Below are positions 24,258 to 31,971 of a stretch of DNA of 64,000 nucleotides, piece after piece. Origin of the DNA: Fictibacillus gelatini DSM 15865 (GTDB lineage: Bacteria; Bacillota; Bacilli; Bacillales; Fictibacillaceae). The notes below the pieces were generated by a model. That model worked only from the letters and a program-made list of their open reading frames with translations, had not been told where the DNA came from and did no database searches. The position numbers and the translations under genes are program-made. Location of the stretch: the NCBI RefSeq assembly GCF_000430745.1, contig NZ_KE387233.1, positions 31,870-95,869 on the forward strand, written 5' to 3'. Positions within the stretch are counted from its first letter, which is position 1. Every line of letters begins with the position of its first letter.

Positions 24258-25619
24258 ATGGGAGAAAACAAACATCAAGTCCTTGCGAGAAAAATCCTTG
24301 AGTACATTGGGGGACCGGGAAACATTGATTCCTATACACATTGCATGACTCGCCTCCGCGTCACCCCTTTAGAAGATTCTCTTATTAACAAAGAAGCGTT
24401 AAAGAACATTGAAGGCGTACTTGGAGTCGTTGAAGCAGAAACGTTGCAAATTATTCTTGGGCCTGGTGTCGTCAACAAAGTGACGGAAGAGTTTGGCAAA
24501 CTGATCGACGCATCAGAGAATGCTGAGTTTGAGAATTTAGGAGCGCAAAAGAAATCGGAAATAAAGAAAAAGAATGCTACCCCATTTAAGTTGTTTTTGC
24601 GTCGGATTGCCAGCATCTTCATTCCGCTCATTCCGGCGTTGGTTGCGTCGGGCCTCGTTAATGGGATCACAAAAACCCTCGTTCAAGCAAAATGGCTTGA
24701 TGAAAAATCACAACTGGCCATCATTTTAATGGTGATCGGTTCAGGATTGTTTGCCTATCTTGGAATTTTGGTCGGGATTAATGCGGCAAAAGAATTCGGA
24801 GGATCGCCGGCTCTCGGCGCATTAGCCGGTATTCTTGTCATCAACCCGGAAGTGGCAAAAATCAGTTTGTTTGGCGAGAATCTCTTGCCGGGGCGTGGAG
24901 GACTAATTGGCATCCTGTTCGCTGCCATTTTTATTGCGATCGTTGAAAAAAATGTCCGCACGGTTGTTCCGAAAAGCCTTGACATTATAGTGACGCCAAC
25001 CGTGGCGCTCCTCGTAACAGGAATTGTAACGTACGTTGTCTTCATGCCGTTAGGTGGATTTATTTCTGATGGAATTACAAAAGGCCTGTTAGCCATCCTT
25101 GATTTCGGCGGCATCGTTAGTGGCTTTGTTTTAGGTGCAACATTCTTGCCATTAGTCGTCACCGGACTTCACCAGGGGTTGACTCCAATTCATATGGAGT
25201 TGATCAATAAAATTGGCAACGACCCGCTTCTGCCGATTTTGGCAATGGGCGGCGCGGGTCAGGTCGGTGCAGCGTTTGCCATTTATTTTAAAACAAAGAA
25301 GACCAGGTTGAAACGCGCGATCGGGGGCGCCCTTCCTTCAGGACTTCTTGGCATTGGCGAGCCGCTTATTTTTGGTGTAACCTTGCCGCTTGGCCGTCCG
25401 TTTTTAACAGCTTGCCTCGGGGCAGGTGTCGGAGGGGCATTCCAGGCACTTTTTAAAGTAGCGACGACCACCATCGGGGTATCGGGATTGCCGCTAACGT
25501 TTCTTGTTGTTGGCGGCCAGGCTTTTCTCTATTTATTCGGTCTTGTCATTGCTTATGTAGCAGGCTTCCTCTTTACTTATTTCTTTGGATTTAAAGATGA
25601 AATGGCGAGTGAATTTTAA
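24258..25619 (+). CDS. murP: PTS MurNAc transporter subunit IIBC
   Basis: MurP imports and phosphorylates MurNAc (or MurNAc-containing sugars). The 453-residue protein has an EIIB domain at 1-80 with the phospho-Cys in THCMTRLRV (Cys near 29) and an EIIC glucose-superfamily domain with about ten helices from 115 on (GLHQGLTPIHMELI and GIGEPLIFGVTLPLGRPF). No EIIA domain is attached, so a separate EIIA must supply phosphate. GGGGGAGGAATGAAAG precedes the ATG. It overlaps the next gene by one base. Confidence 0.93.
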   Translation: MGENKHQVLARKILEYIGGPGNIDSYTHCMTRLRVTPLEDSLINKEALKNIEGVLGVVEAETLQIILGPGVVNKVTEEFGKLIDASENAEFENLGAQKKSEIKKKNATPFKLFLRRIASIFIPLIPALVASGLVNGITKTLVQAKWLDEKSQLAIILMVIGSGLFAYLGILVGINAAKEFGGSPALGALAGILVINPEVAKISLFGENLLPGRGGLIGILFAAIFIAIVEKNVRTVVPKSLDIIVTPTVALLVTGIVTYVVFMPLGGFISDGITKGLLAILDFGGIVSGFVLGATFLPLVVTGLHQGLTPIHMELINKIGNDPLLPILAMGGAGQVGAAFAIYFKTKKTRLKRAIGGALPSGLLGIGEPLIFGVTLPLGRPFLTACLGAGVGGAFQALFKVATTTIGVSGLPLTFLVVGGQAFLYLFGLVIAYVAGFLFTYFFGFKDEMASEF

Positions 25620-26635
25620 TGATCGGCATATCGTTTTATTTAAATGACCCATTGGCGGAAAAACGGATTAAAGAAGCGAGTGAAATTGGCGTGAAGCGGG
25701 CTTTCACCTCTCTTCACATTCCTGAAGAAACGGGGGATCTGGCAAACCGGGCAAAAAATCTTTTGTGTGTTGCGAAAGAATTAGGAATGGAAGTGTATGC
25801 TGATATTTCCGCAAGGACCCCGGAGCATTTAGGCATTGATTGTTTTGAAGATTTGACGGATTTAGGTGTTGTCGGGATCCGGTTGGATGACTTTTTTGAC
25901 CAACAAACGATCATGAGGCTGTCTGAGAGTTTTCAAATTGCTTTAAATGCGAGCATTATTTTGGAAGATGAATTGTTTGAACTTTTGAATAGCGGAATTG
26001 AGAAAATCCGGCTTATCGCCTGGCATAATTATTATCCACGGAGAGAAACGGGCCTGGATGAAAACTTTTTTCGAAAGCAAATGAAATTGTATCAAGATTA
26101 TAACATTCCTTCCTGCGCCTTTGTGCCAGGGCGGGGAGAAAAACGGGGTCCGCTGTTTGAAGGATTGCCGACGCTGGAGAAACATCGGTGGATAGATCCT
26201 TTTGCAGCAGCCGTTGAATTGTTTGATGATGGTGTTGAAGAAGTGTACATTGGTGACCCTGAACCAGGGGCCATGCTTTTGGAACAACTGATAAAATATG
26301 ATTCAAACAAGGTCATTCCTATACGGGTAAAAACAGCATCGTTCAAAGGCGGAAAGTATCGGCCGCGTCCGGATTTTGCGCGTGATGTCCTTCGTTTAAT
26401 GAACACGCGCACGACGGAGTCCGTCCCACCAGACAATACTGTAGAGCGACCACGTGGAACGGTAACGGTCGATAATGATTTGTATGGAAGGTATCGCGGC
26501 GAAATCCACATTACCCTTCAAAATCTGCCTGCTGATCAACGGGTGAACGTCATTGGAAGCGTGGTTCCCGAAGACCTTCCGCTTCTGTCTCTCATTCAGC
26601 CGGGTCAGTACATTGAATTATGTTGTCTTAGTTAG
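25619..26635 (+). CDS. mupG: 6-phospho-N-acetylmuramidase MupG (DUF871)
   Basis: The 338-residue protein belongs to the DUF871 family. In Staphylococcus the member MupG cleaves phosphorylated MurNAc-GlcNAc inside the cell to MurNAc-6-phosphate and GlcNAc. An N-terminal TIM barrel (MIGISFYL to about 230, with VGIRLDDFF and AWHNYYPRRETG) is followed by a small cyclophilin-like domain (about 240-338). Its place after murP supports uptake of a phosphorylated disaccharide followed by cytoplasmic cleavage. It overlaps murP by one base. Confidence 0.88.
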   Translation: MIGISFYLNDPLAEKRIKEASEIGVKRAFTSLHIPEETGDLANRAKNLLCVAKELGMEVYADISARTPEHLGIDCFEDLTDLGVVGIRLDDFFDQQTIMRLSESFQIALNASIILEDELFELLNSGIEKIRLIAWHNYYPRRETGLDENFFRKQMKLYQDYNIPSCAFVPGRGEKRGPLFEGLPTLEKHRWIDPFAAAVELFDDGVEEVYIGDPEPGAMLLEQLIKYDSNKVIPIRVKTASFKGGKYRPRPDFARDVLRLMNTRTTESVPPDNTVERPRGTVTVDNDLYGRYRGEIHITLQNLPADQRVNVIGSVVPEDLPLLSLIQPGQYIELCCLS

Positions 26636-26751
26636 ATATCGATAGGAGATTAAAATTGACTGATATCCTCTCCAAATGAATGGATAATTGTTTAAAAATC
26701 ATTGAAAAGCTTCAGCGAAATATTATTACGGAATAGTATAGGAGTTAAGAA

Positions 26752-28020
26752 ATGAAAACATATCCGGTCCTAACGAATGCGGGAGATCCGGAAGAAGCGG
26801 GATTCTCAGCGGAAAGATTACGAAAAGTTGATAGCTTGATTGAATGTGATGTTCAGGCCGGGTTTCCGGGTGCCGTTCTTCTCGTTGTGAAAGATGCAAA
26901 AGTGGTGAAACATTCGGCCTACGGATATAAAAAGAAGTATGAAGGGCTGAGCAAGTTAGAGCATCCGTTTACAATGGAAAAAGACACGATGTTTGACCTG
27001 GCCTCGAATACGAAAATGTATGCTCTTAATTTCGCCTTGCAGCATCTCTCAAGCATTGGAAAGGTTGACTTAAATGCGCGTGTGCAGGATTTCATTCCAG
27101 AGTTTAAAGACCAACCATCGGACGATATAAAAGGCAAAAATGTGATAAGAATAGTTGATCTCCTGACGCATTGCGCAGGCTTTCCCGCCGACCCGGGGTA
27201 TTATGACCCGAAAAAGGCAGGCAGTCTCTATTCTCAAGACCGCGAGAGAACATTAACAATGCTATGTCAAACGCCTCTACAGTATAAGCCGGGCTCACTG
27301 CATCTATATAGTGATGTCGATTATATGCTGTTAGGATATATTATTGAAAAGATAACTGACAAGCGGCTTGATCACTATGTAGAAAATGAAATTTACAAAC
27401 CTTTAGGACTTAAACGAACTGTATTTAATCCGCTTCAAAAAAGATTCAAACAAAATGAATTCGCCGCAACCGAGCTGTTGGGAAACACGCGAGACGGCAT
27501 CGTCCATTTTCCTAACATCCGAACAGATACGCTTCAAGGGGAAGTTCACGATGAGAAAGCGTTTTATTCCATGGGAGGCGTTTCGGGTCACGCCGGCCTT
27601 TTTTCTACTGCAAATGATTTAGCTGTCCTGCTTCAAGTAATGTTAAACGGCGGCGGGTATGGCGATGTGAAATTATTTGATCAACAAACGATCAACACGT
27701 TTATTGCCCCTTCCCATGATCCAACCTTTGGGCTTGGATGGAGGCGAAATGGTGATTCAGGCATGGTATGGATGTTTGGAAGCTTTGCCAGCCCGAAAGC
27801 GATCGGACATACTGGATGGACGGGAACACTAACCATTATCGATGTTGAATATCAGTTAGGCATTGTTTTATTGACGAATAAAAAACATTCTCCTGTTCTT
27901 GAACCGGAAAACAATCCAAATTTATTTTTGGGAGACACATTTGAAACAGCAAAATACGGAAAAATTATAACCGCTATTTATGAAGCTCTGCTTAGAAAAT
28001 CATATCGCCCTGGAGGATAA
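26752..28020 (+). CDS. Serine beta-lactamase-like hydrolase (AmiE/YbbE-like)
   Basis: The 422-residue protein is a penicillin-binding-type serine hydrolase with SxxK (SNTK, Ser near 83), a YxN-like YSDVDY (near 186) and HTG (near 345) in place of KTG. In B. subtilis the protein at this position, AmiE, removes peptide from MurNAc. No signal peptide is visible here, so it may act in the cytoplasm, unlike secreted relatives; that would fit with the intracellular MupG route. ATAGGAGTTAAGAA precedes the ATG. It ends the operon at a terminator overlapping its stop. Confidence 0.82.
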   Translation: MKTYPVLTNAGDPEEAGFSAERLRKVDSLIECDVQAGFPGAVLLVVKDAKVVKHSAYGYKKKYEGLSKLEHPFTMEKDTMFDLASNTKMYALNFALQHLSSIGKVDLNARVQDFIPEFKDQPSDDIKGKNVIRIVDLLTHCAGFPADPGYYDPKKAGSLYSQDRERTLTMLCQTPLQYKPGSLHLYSDVDYMLLGYIIEKITDKRLDHYVENEIYKPLGLKRTVFNPLQKRFKQNEFAATELLGNTRDGIVHFPNIRTDTLQGEVHDEKAFYSMGGVSGHAGLFSTANDLAVLLQVMLNGGGYGDVKLFDQQTINTFIAPSHDPTFGLGWRRNGDSGMVWMFGSFASPKAIGHTGWTGTLTIIDVEYQLGIVLLTNKKHSPVLEPENNPNLFLGDTFETAKYGKIITAIYEALLRKSYRPGG

Positions 28021-28041
28021 ATCTTCCAGGGCTTTTTTTAT
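28005..28041 (+). terminator. Terminator overlapping the end of the amiE-like gene
   Basis: GCCCTGGA and TCCAGGGC form the stem around the stop codon, followed by seven T residues. Confidence 0.85.
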
Positions 28042-28079
28042 GGATACTGGTTACCGTAAATAGCAGGAGGTGTTATATA

Positions 28080-28214
28080 ATGCCAGGCAACAATAATGAA
28101 AAAACAATTAAACAGCATGATAAACAAAATCATAATAAGGGAATCCCGAAAGGCACATTTGCTGAACCCATCTCAAATGCTGCCGACCAACTAAAAACGA
28201 GAGGCCAAAAATAA
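28080..28214 (+). CDS. Small hydrophilic protein (44 aa), possibly spore-related
   Basis: A 44-codon frame starts behind AGCAGGAGGTG and is followed by a terminator. The product is rich in Asn, Lys, Gln and Gly (MPGNNNEKTIKQHDKQNHNK at the start, RGQK at the end) with no hydrophobic segment. Such composition is common in minor small acid-soluble spore proteins of Bacillus, but it could not be assigned to a named family. The translation signals make a real gene likely. Confidence 0.65.
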   Translation: MPGNNNEKTIKQHDKQNHNKGIPKGTFAEPISNAADQLKTRGQK

Positions 28215-28216
28215 TC

Positions 28217-28257
28217 ATGTTCAACACGCTCATCGGTATACCGGTGAGTGTTTTTTA
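28217..28257 (+). terminator. Terminator after the 44-aa gene
   Basis: AACACGCTCATCGG and CCGGTGAGTGTT pair with small mismatches around TATA, followed by TTTTTT. Confidence 0.8.
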
Positions 28258-28266
28258 TGAAAACTG

Positions 28267-28295
28267 TTGCAAATTAAAAAAGATGAATGTATAAT
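28267..28295 (+). promoter_or_regulatory. Promoter and AT-rich dyad before the NrtR-like gene
   Basis: TTGCAA and TATAAT are 17 bp apart. Just downstream, TAATTATTAATTA (28297-28309) and a further TAATTA (28319-28324) make AT-rich dyads, a possible self-regulation site. Confidence 0.65.
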
Positions 28296-28334
28296 GTAAT
28301 TATTAATTAACAAATTGCTAATTAGGTGATCGAA

Positions 28335-29126
28335 ATGACAAAGAATGAAGAAGCATTAAAGCATTATGATTCCAGTAAATATGTAACACCTGATGGGTAT
28401 ACAAGCGATATTGCGGTGTTTACGATTGTAACTGAGCCCGTGAAAGAGGAAGGAAAAGCTCCGCCAAAGCGAACGTTGAAATTGATGCTGATTCAGCGTT
28501 CTGAGCTGAATAGTGAAGGGGAGCCAAATATTGAAGGCGGTAAGTGGGCATTGCCCGGCGGTTTTGTCCAGCCGGATGAAACAGCATATGAGGCGGCCAT
28601 TCGCGAACTTTCGGAAGAAACCGGAATTGACCAAATTCATTTAAAGCATTACGGTGTTTATGACAAACCCGGCCGCGATCCGCGCGGATGGATCATTACG
28701 AATGCGCACTATGCGATTGTAACGGAAGATTTCCTTGGAAAAAGAAAAGCAGCTGATGATGCAAACGATGTCAATTTATTTACATTGGAAGAGGTTTTTC
28801 AATTAGAACTAGCTTTTGATCACAGAGAAGTGATCCATGATGCGATTGAGATGATTAAAAAAGACATGGTTCAAACGACGATCGCGAAAGGCTTTTTGCC
28901 TGAAGAATTTACATTATCCGAATTAAGGGACGTGCTGTTAACCGTTAGTGATGAGCCGTATATAAAAGAAAAATCGATCTTTTTTAGAAAAACGCCGACG
29001 TTGCCGTTTATTGAACTTGCGGTAGACCGTGAAGGAAATCCAAAGACGACAAGACGGAATTCATACCGGCCATCGAAGCTTTACCGGTTTACTGATAGCG
29101 AACCGATCGCATCCATCTACACGTAA
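28335..29126 (+). CDS. Nudix hydrolase/regulator, NrtR-like
   Basis: The 263-residue protein has an N-terminal Nudix domain with an intact Nudix box (GGFVQPDETAYEAAIRELSE and ETG, about 78-100) and a C-terminal winged-helix domain (LSELRDVLLTV to the RRNSYRPSKLYRF loop). This is the NrtR layout, which senses ADP-ribose and controls NAD genes. It sits directly before pncB. The intact box means it could also hydrolyse ADP-ribose. ATG at 28335 has TAGGTGAT upstream; a GTG at 28326 overlaps that site. Confidence 0.85.
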   Translation: MTKNEEALKHYDSSKYVTPDGYTSDIAVFTIVTEPVKEEGKAPPKRTLKLMLIQRSELNSEGEPNIEGGKWALPGGFVQPDETAYEAAIRELSEETGIDQIHLKHYGVYDKPGRDPRGWIITNAHYAIVTEDFLGKRKAADDANDVNLFTLEEVFQLELAFDHREVIHDAIEMIKKDMVQTTIAKGFLPEEFTLSELRDVLLTVSDEPYIKEKSIFFRKTPTLPFIELAVDREGNPKTTRRNSYRPSKLYRFTDSEPIASIYT

Positions 29127-29191
29127 AGGCAGGAAAATTTACCGGGCGGTAGTTAAATACTAGGGGAGAGAATCATTGGAGGATGATAGAC

Positions 29192-30658
29192 ATGAATCAT
29201 AAATACAATGATGACAGTTATGCACTTCATACGGATCTTTATCAAATTAATATGGCGGAAACTTACTGGGCGGATAATTTTCACAACCGGAAAGCTGTAT
29301 TCGACCTTTATTTTAGAAAGCTTCCGTTTGGGAACGGGTACGCGGTGTTTGCCGGGCTCGAGCGGATTATCGAATATTTGAATGGATTTCGCTTCAGTGA
29401 AAGCGACATTAACTATTTGCGCGATCTAGGGTTTAAAGAAGACTATCTCGCTTACTTAAAGGCGTTGAAGTTCACGGGCAATGTGCGGGGAATGCAAGAA
29501 GGAGAACTTGTTTTTAACAATGAGCCCATTCTCCGGATAGAGGCTCCTCTCGCAGAAGCGCAGCTCATTGAGACAGCTCTTCTTAATATTGTCAACTACC
29601 AGACGCTGATTGCAACAAAAGCTTCCAGGATTAAGCATGTTGCCAAGGATGAAGTCGTCATGGAATTTGGAACACGGAGGGCCCATGAATTTGATGCCGC
29701 CATCTGGGGTGCGAGGGCCGCTTTTATCGGCGGATTCGATGCAACGAGCAATGTAAGGGCTGGTAAAAAATTCGGTATTCCAGTTTCAGGAACGCATGCC
29801 CATGCGATGGTCCAGGCGTATCAAGATGAGTATACCGCGTTTCATAAGTACGCCGAGCGGCATAAAGACTGCGTATTTTTAGTGGATACGTATGATACGC
29901 TCCGTTCAGGTGTTCCAAACGCTATTCGCGTGGCGAAAGAGTTAGGCGATAAAATTAATTTTATCGGCATTCGCTTAGATAGCGGAGACCTTGCGTATCT
30001 TTCAAAAGCCGCCAGGAAAATGCTCGATGAAGCCGGTTTCACAAAAGCAAAAATTATTGCATCAAGCGATCTCGATGAAACGACGATTATGAACTTAAAA
30101 TCCCAGGGAGCTAAAATCGATAGCTGGGGAATCGGCACAAAACTTATCACTGCATACGATCAACCTGCACTTGGTGCAGTCTATAAATTGGCGGCAATTG
30201 AAGACGAGGATGGAAACATGATTGACACGATTAAGCTTTCTTCTAATCCAGAAAAAGTGACGACACCGGGTCAAAAGAAAATTTACCGGATCATCAATTT
30301 GATCAATCATCGCTCAGAAGGGGACTATATTACGCTTGAAGATGAAGACCCGCAAAAGGAAGAAAAGTTAAAAATGTTCCATCCGATCCATACGTACATT
30401 AGTAAATTCGTAACGAATTTTGAAGCGAAAGAGCTGCATAAAGACATCTATGTCAATGGCGAATTAGTTTATGAATTGCCTGAGATTCACGAAATCCAGC
30501 AGTATGCAAACGACAACCTGGCACTTCTCTGGGATGAATACAAACGCTATCTCCATCCAGAAGAATATCCCGTCGACCTCAGTCAAAAATGCTGGGATCA
30601 TAAGATGGCAAACATTAAAAAAGTGAGGGAGAAAGTAGAGGAAATGCAAAAAGGATAA
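29192..30658 (+). CDS. pncB: Nicotinate phosphoribosyltransferase
   Basis: This enzyme makes nicotinate mononucleotide from nicotinate and PRPP, the entry of the Preiss-Handler NAD salvage path. The 488-residue protein has the family motifs TDLYQINMA (about 15-23), EFGTRRAHEFDAA (about 153-165), SGTHAHA (about 193-199) and GIRLDSGDL (about 258-266). ATG at 29192 lies 9 nt after GGAGG; the in-frame ATG at 29183 overlaps that site. It is probably co-regulated with the NrtR-like gene upstream. Confidence 0.95.
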   Translation: MNHKYNDDSYALHTDLYQINMAETYWADNFHNRKAVFDLYFRKLPFGNGYAVFAGLERIIEYLNGFRFSESDINYLRDLGFKEDYLAYLKALKFTGNVRGMQEGELVFNNEPILRIEAPLAEAQLIETALLNIVNYQTLIATKASRIKHVAKDEVVMEFGTRRAHEFDAAIWGARAAFIGGFDATSNVRAGKKFGIPVSGTHAHAMVQAYQDEYTAFHKYAERHKDCVFLVDTYDTLRSGVPNAIRVAKELGDKINFIGIRLDSGDLAYLSKAARKMLDEAGFTKAKIIASSDLDETTIMNLKSQGAKIDSWGIGTKLITAYDQPALGAVYKLAAIEDEDGNMIDTIKLSSNPEKVTTPGQKKIYRIINLINHRSEGDYITLEDEDPQKEEKLKMFHPIHTYISKFVTNFEAKELHKDIYVNGELVYELPEIHEIQQYANDNLALLWDEYKRYLHPEEYPVDLSQKCWDHKMANIKKVREKVEEMQKG

Positions 30659-30683
30659 AAGGCGGGGGGAGCCCGCCTTTTTA
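30657..30683. terminator. Bidirectional terminator after pncB
   Basis: AAAAGGCGGG and CCCGCCTTTTT form a GC-rich stem with a 4-nt loop. It serves the converging gene at 30681-30920 too. Confidence 0.85.
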
Positions 30684-30920
30684 CCATTGGCTCATTTCAT
30701 TGCTGCCGTGGTATTTGTTTATAAAAGCAGTTACACTTTCATTTTCGAAAAAGAAGGGTTCGTTTTCATATAACCATACCTGGTACGTGCGGTAATCTTC
30801 ATCAAAGTTCCCGGAGTAGAAACGCTTTACGACTTCGTTCGTATCCGTGTCGATCAGTACAATGCCACGATAAGAAGTTAAATCAGGCTTATCATAATCA
30901 CACGCTACATAAAATGGCAT
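30681..30920 (-). CDS. Hypothetical protein (79 aa)
   Basis: This small soluble protein (MPFYVACDYDKPDLTSYRGI at the start) has alternating beta strands and many aromatic and acidic residues, with no membrane segment. AAAGGAGGTTTTGTAAC precedes the ATG, which supports expression. It could not be assigned to a family. It is transcribed alone, convergent with pncB and divergent from the HPr-like gene. Confidence 0.65.
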   Translation of the reverse strand: MPFYVACDYDKPDLTSYRGIVLIDTDTNEVVKRFYSGNFDEDYRTYQVWLYENEPFFFENESVTAFINKYHGSNEMSQW

Positions 30921-31095
30921 GTTACAAAACCTCCTTTAAAAGATTTTCAAAAAAACAATCATATTATGGAACTTCCAGCATAAAAATGTTAGTTGTGTAA
31001 GCGATGACGACAGTTTATAAAATTACTCATATTTACTATGCCCTTAAACTGGAGTTGCTAGACTAACAATAGAAAATCGAAGGAGTGTCGCACGA

Positions 31096-31350
31096 ATGAA
31101 GACCTATTTTCTTGTATTCAACAAAATGAATGCAAAAAAATTGCGAGAAATTGTCAAAGCGGCGAATGAATTTGACCAATGCCAAATTTATATCGAATAT
31201 AAACAAATGAAGATGAATGCGAAAAGTTTGTTAAGTGTAAGTTTGTTGCTAGGGAAACAAGGATTGTATTGTATATATGCGACAGGAAAGAATTGTAGAA
31301 CGGCCCTGGAATCGTTAAGGGCAATCTGTACAGAAGAATATGCTTTATGA
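31096..31350 (+). CDS. Degenerate HPr-like protein lacking the active-site histidine
   Basis: The 84-residue product follows the HPr fold, aligning end to end with HPr and Crh. The HPr phosphorylation loop (IHARPA) is replaced by MNAKKL, so His15 becomes Asn and Arg17 and Pro18 become Lys. The Ser46 region is kept (MNAKSLLSV). B. subtilis Crh likewise lacks His15 but keeps Ser46 and acts only in regulation. A regulatory rather than transport role is therefore inferred. GAAGGAGTGTCGCACGA precedes the ATG. It is monocistronic with a terminator at 31463. Confidence 0.7.
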   Translation: MKTYFLVFNKMNAKKLREIVKAANEFDQCQIYIEYKQMKMNAKSLLSVSLLLGKQGLYCIYATGKNCRTALESLRAICTEEYAL

Positions 31351-31462
31351 ATTCGACTATAAAACAAGAATTCCTGCAAATAATTTAAAAAAAATGTCAC
31401 CTTTTTTTCTTTTTTGATCAACCGCTTTTGACGATATGGGCGGATGTTCAATTATAGTATGA

Positions 31463-31506
31463 AATGAGACCCAGGTTGGTGAATGGCCGGGGTCTCATTT
31501 GTTTAT
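31463..31506 (+). terminator. Terminator after the HPr-like gene
   Basis: AATGAGACCC and GGGTCTCATT form a 10-bp stem followed by TGTTTATTTTC. Confidence 0.75.
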
Positions 31507-31519
31507 TTTCAATCGACAG

Positions 31520-31548
31520 TTGACGTAAATGCATTCTTAGCATATAAT
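31520..31548 (+). promoter_or_regulatory. Strong sigma-A promoter of the MutS2-like leader
   Basis: TTGACG (31520-31525) and TATAAT (31543-31548) are separated by 17 bp. It starts a leader of roughly 415 nt before the coding sequence. Confidence 0.8.
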
Positions 31549-31575
31549 GGTAAAAAATGAAAGGATGGTGTGTTT

Positions 31576-31599
31576 GTGAGCGTTGTCGTTCTTAACTAA
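31576..31599 (+). CDS. Possible leader peptide MSVVVLN
   Basis: A 7-codon frame with GTG start lies 6 nt after AAAGGATGGTG and ends at TAA (31597-31599). Its last codons form the 5-prime arm of the long hairpin at 31588-31712, so translation would open that arm. A second minimal frame (MSR, 31907-31918) behind GAGGGAGGGG lies after the terminator at 31829. These may be regulatory reading frames; they are too short to judge by coding statistics. Confidence 0.4.
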   Translation: MSVVVLN

Positions 31600-31712
31600 C
31601 CGAATTGGATAGCAGTAACAAAAAGTCAAGGATCATTCATTTCCGTGCAAAAAACCGTCGTTTTTCGGGTTTGTTTGTCATGCGCTTTTTGTTACACCAA
31701 CTAGTTAAGAAC
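31588..31712 (+). promoter_or_regulatory. Long hairpin in the MutS2-like leader
   Basis: The outer arms GTTCTTAACTA (31588-31598) and TAGTTAAGAAC (31702-31712) pair perfectly. The inner arms GTAACAAAAAG (31615-31625) and CTTTTTGTTAC (31685-31695) also pair perfectly, and a third imperfect stem lies inside. The structure does not match a riboswitch class known to me. Its overlap with a tiny reading frame and its place before a terminator suggest a translation-coupled attenuator. A small inverted-repeat element is the alternative. Confidence 0.55.
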
Positions 31713-31828
31713 AGCGGTCAGCATACAAAGCCATCATTATTGATTTCTCTTGATGAAACCGTGCTCTTGGAGTGCGTTTTTTTATTGCTTTAAAAGAGGC
31801 GGATTTTTCAGGGAAAGTGTGGTCTTTC

Positions 31829-31863
31829 GGGCAGGGATGACGATGTTCATCTTTGCCCTTTTT
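31829..31863 (+). terminator. Terminator inside the MutS2-like leader
   Basis: GGGCAGGGATGA and TCATCTTTGCCC pair with a two-base internal mismatch, followed by five T residues. It lies about 110 nt before the coding sequence and after the leader promoter, so it should reduce expression unless overcome. Confidence 0.65.
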
Positions 31864-31971
31864 GCATTGTATGCCCTGGCCTCTGTTGAAAGAGGGAGGG
31901 GATAGTATGTCCAGATGATTCAATGTCATTGAACATCAATCAAACACGATCAAACTGAGGAGGAGACCACA

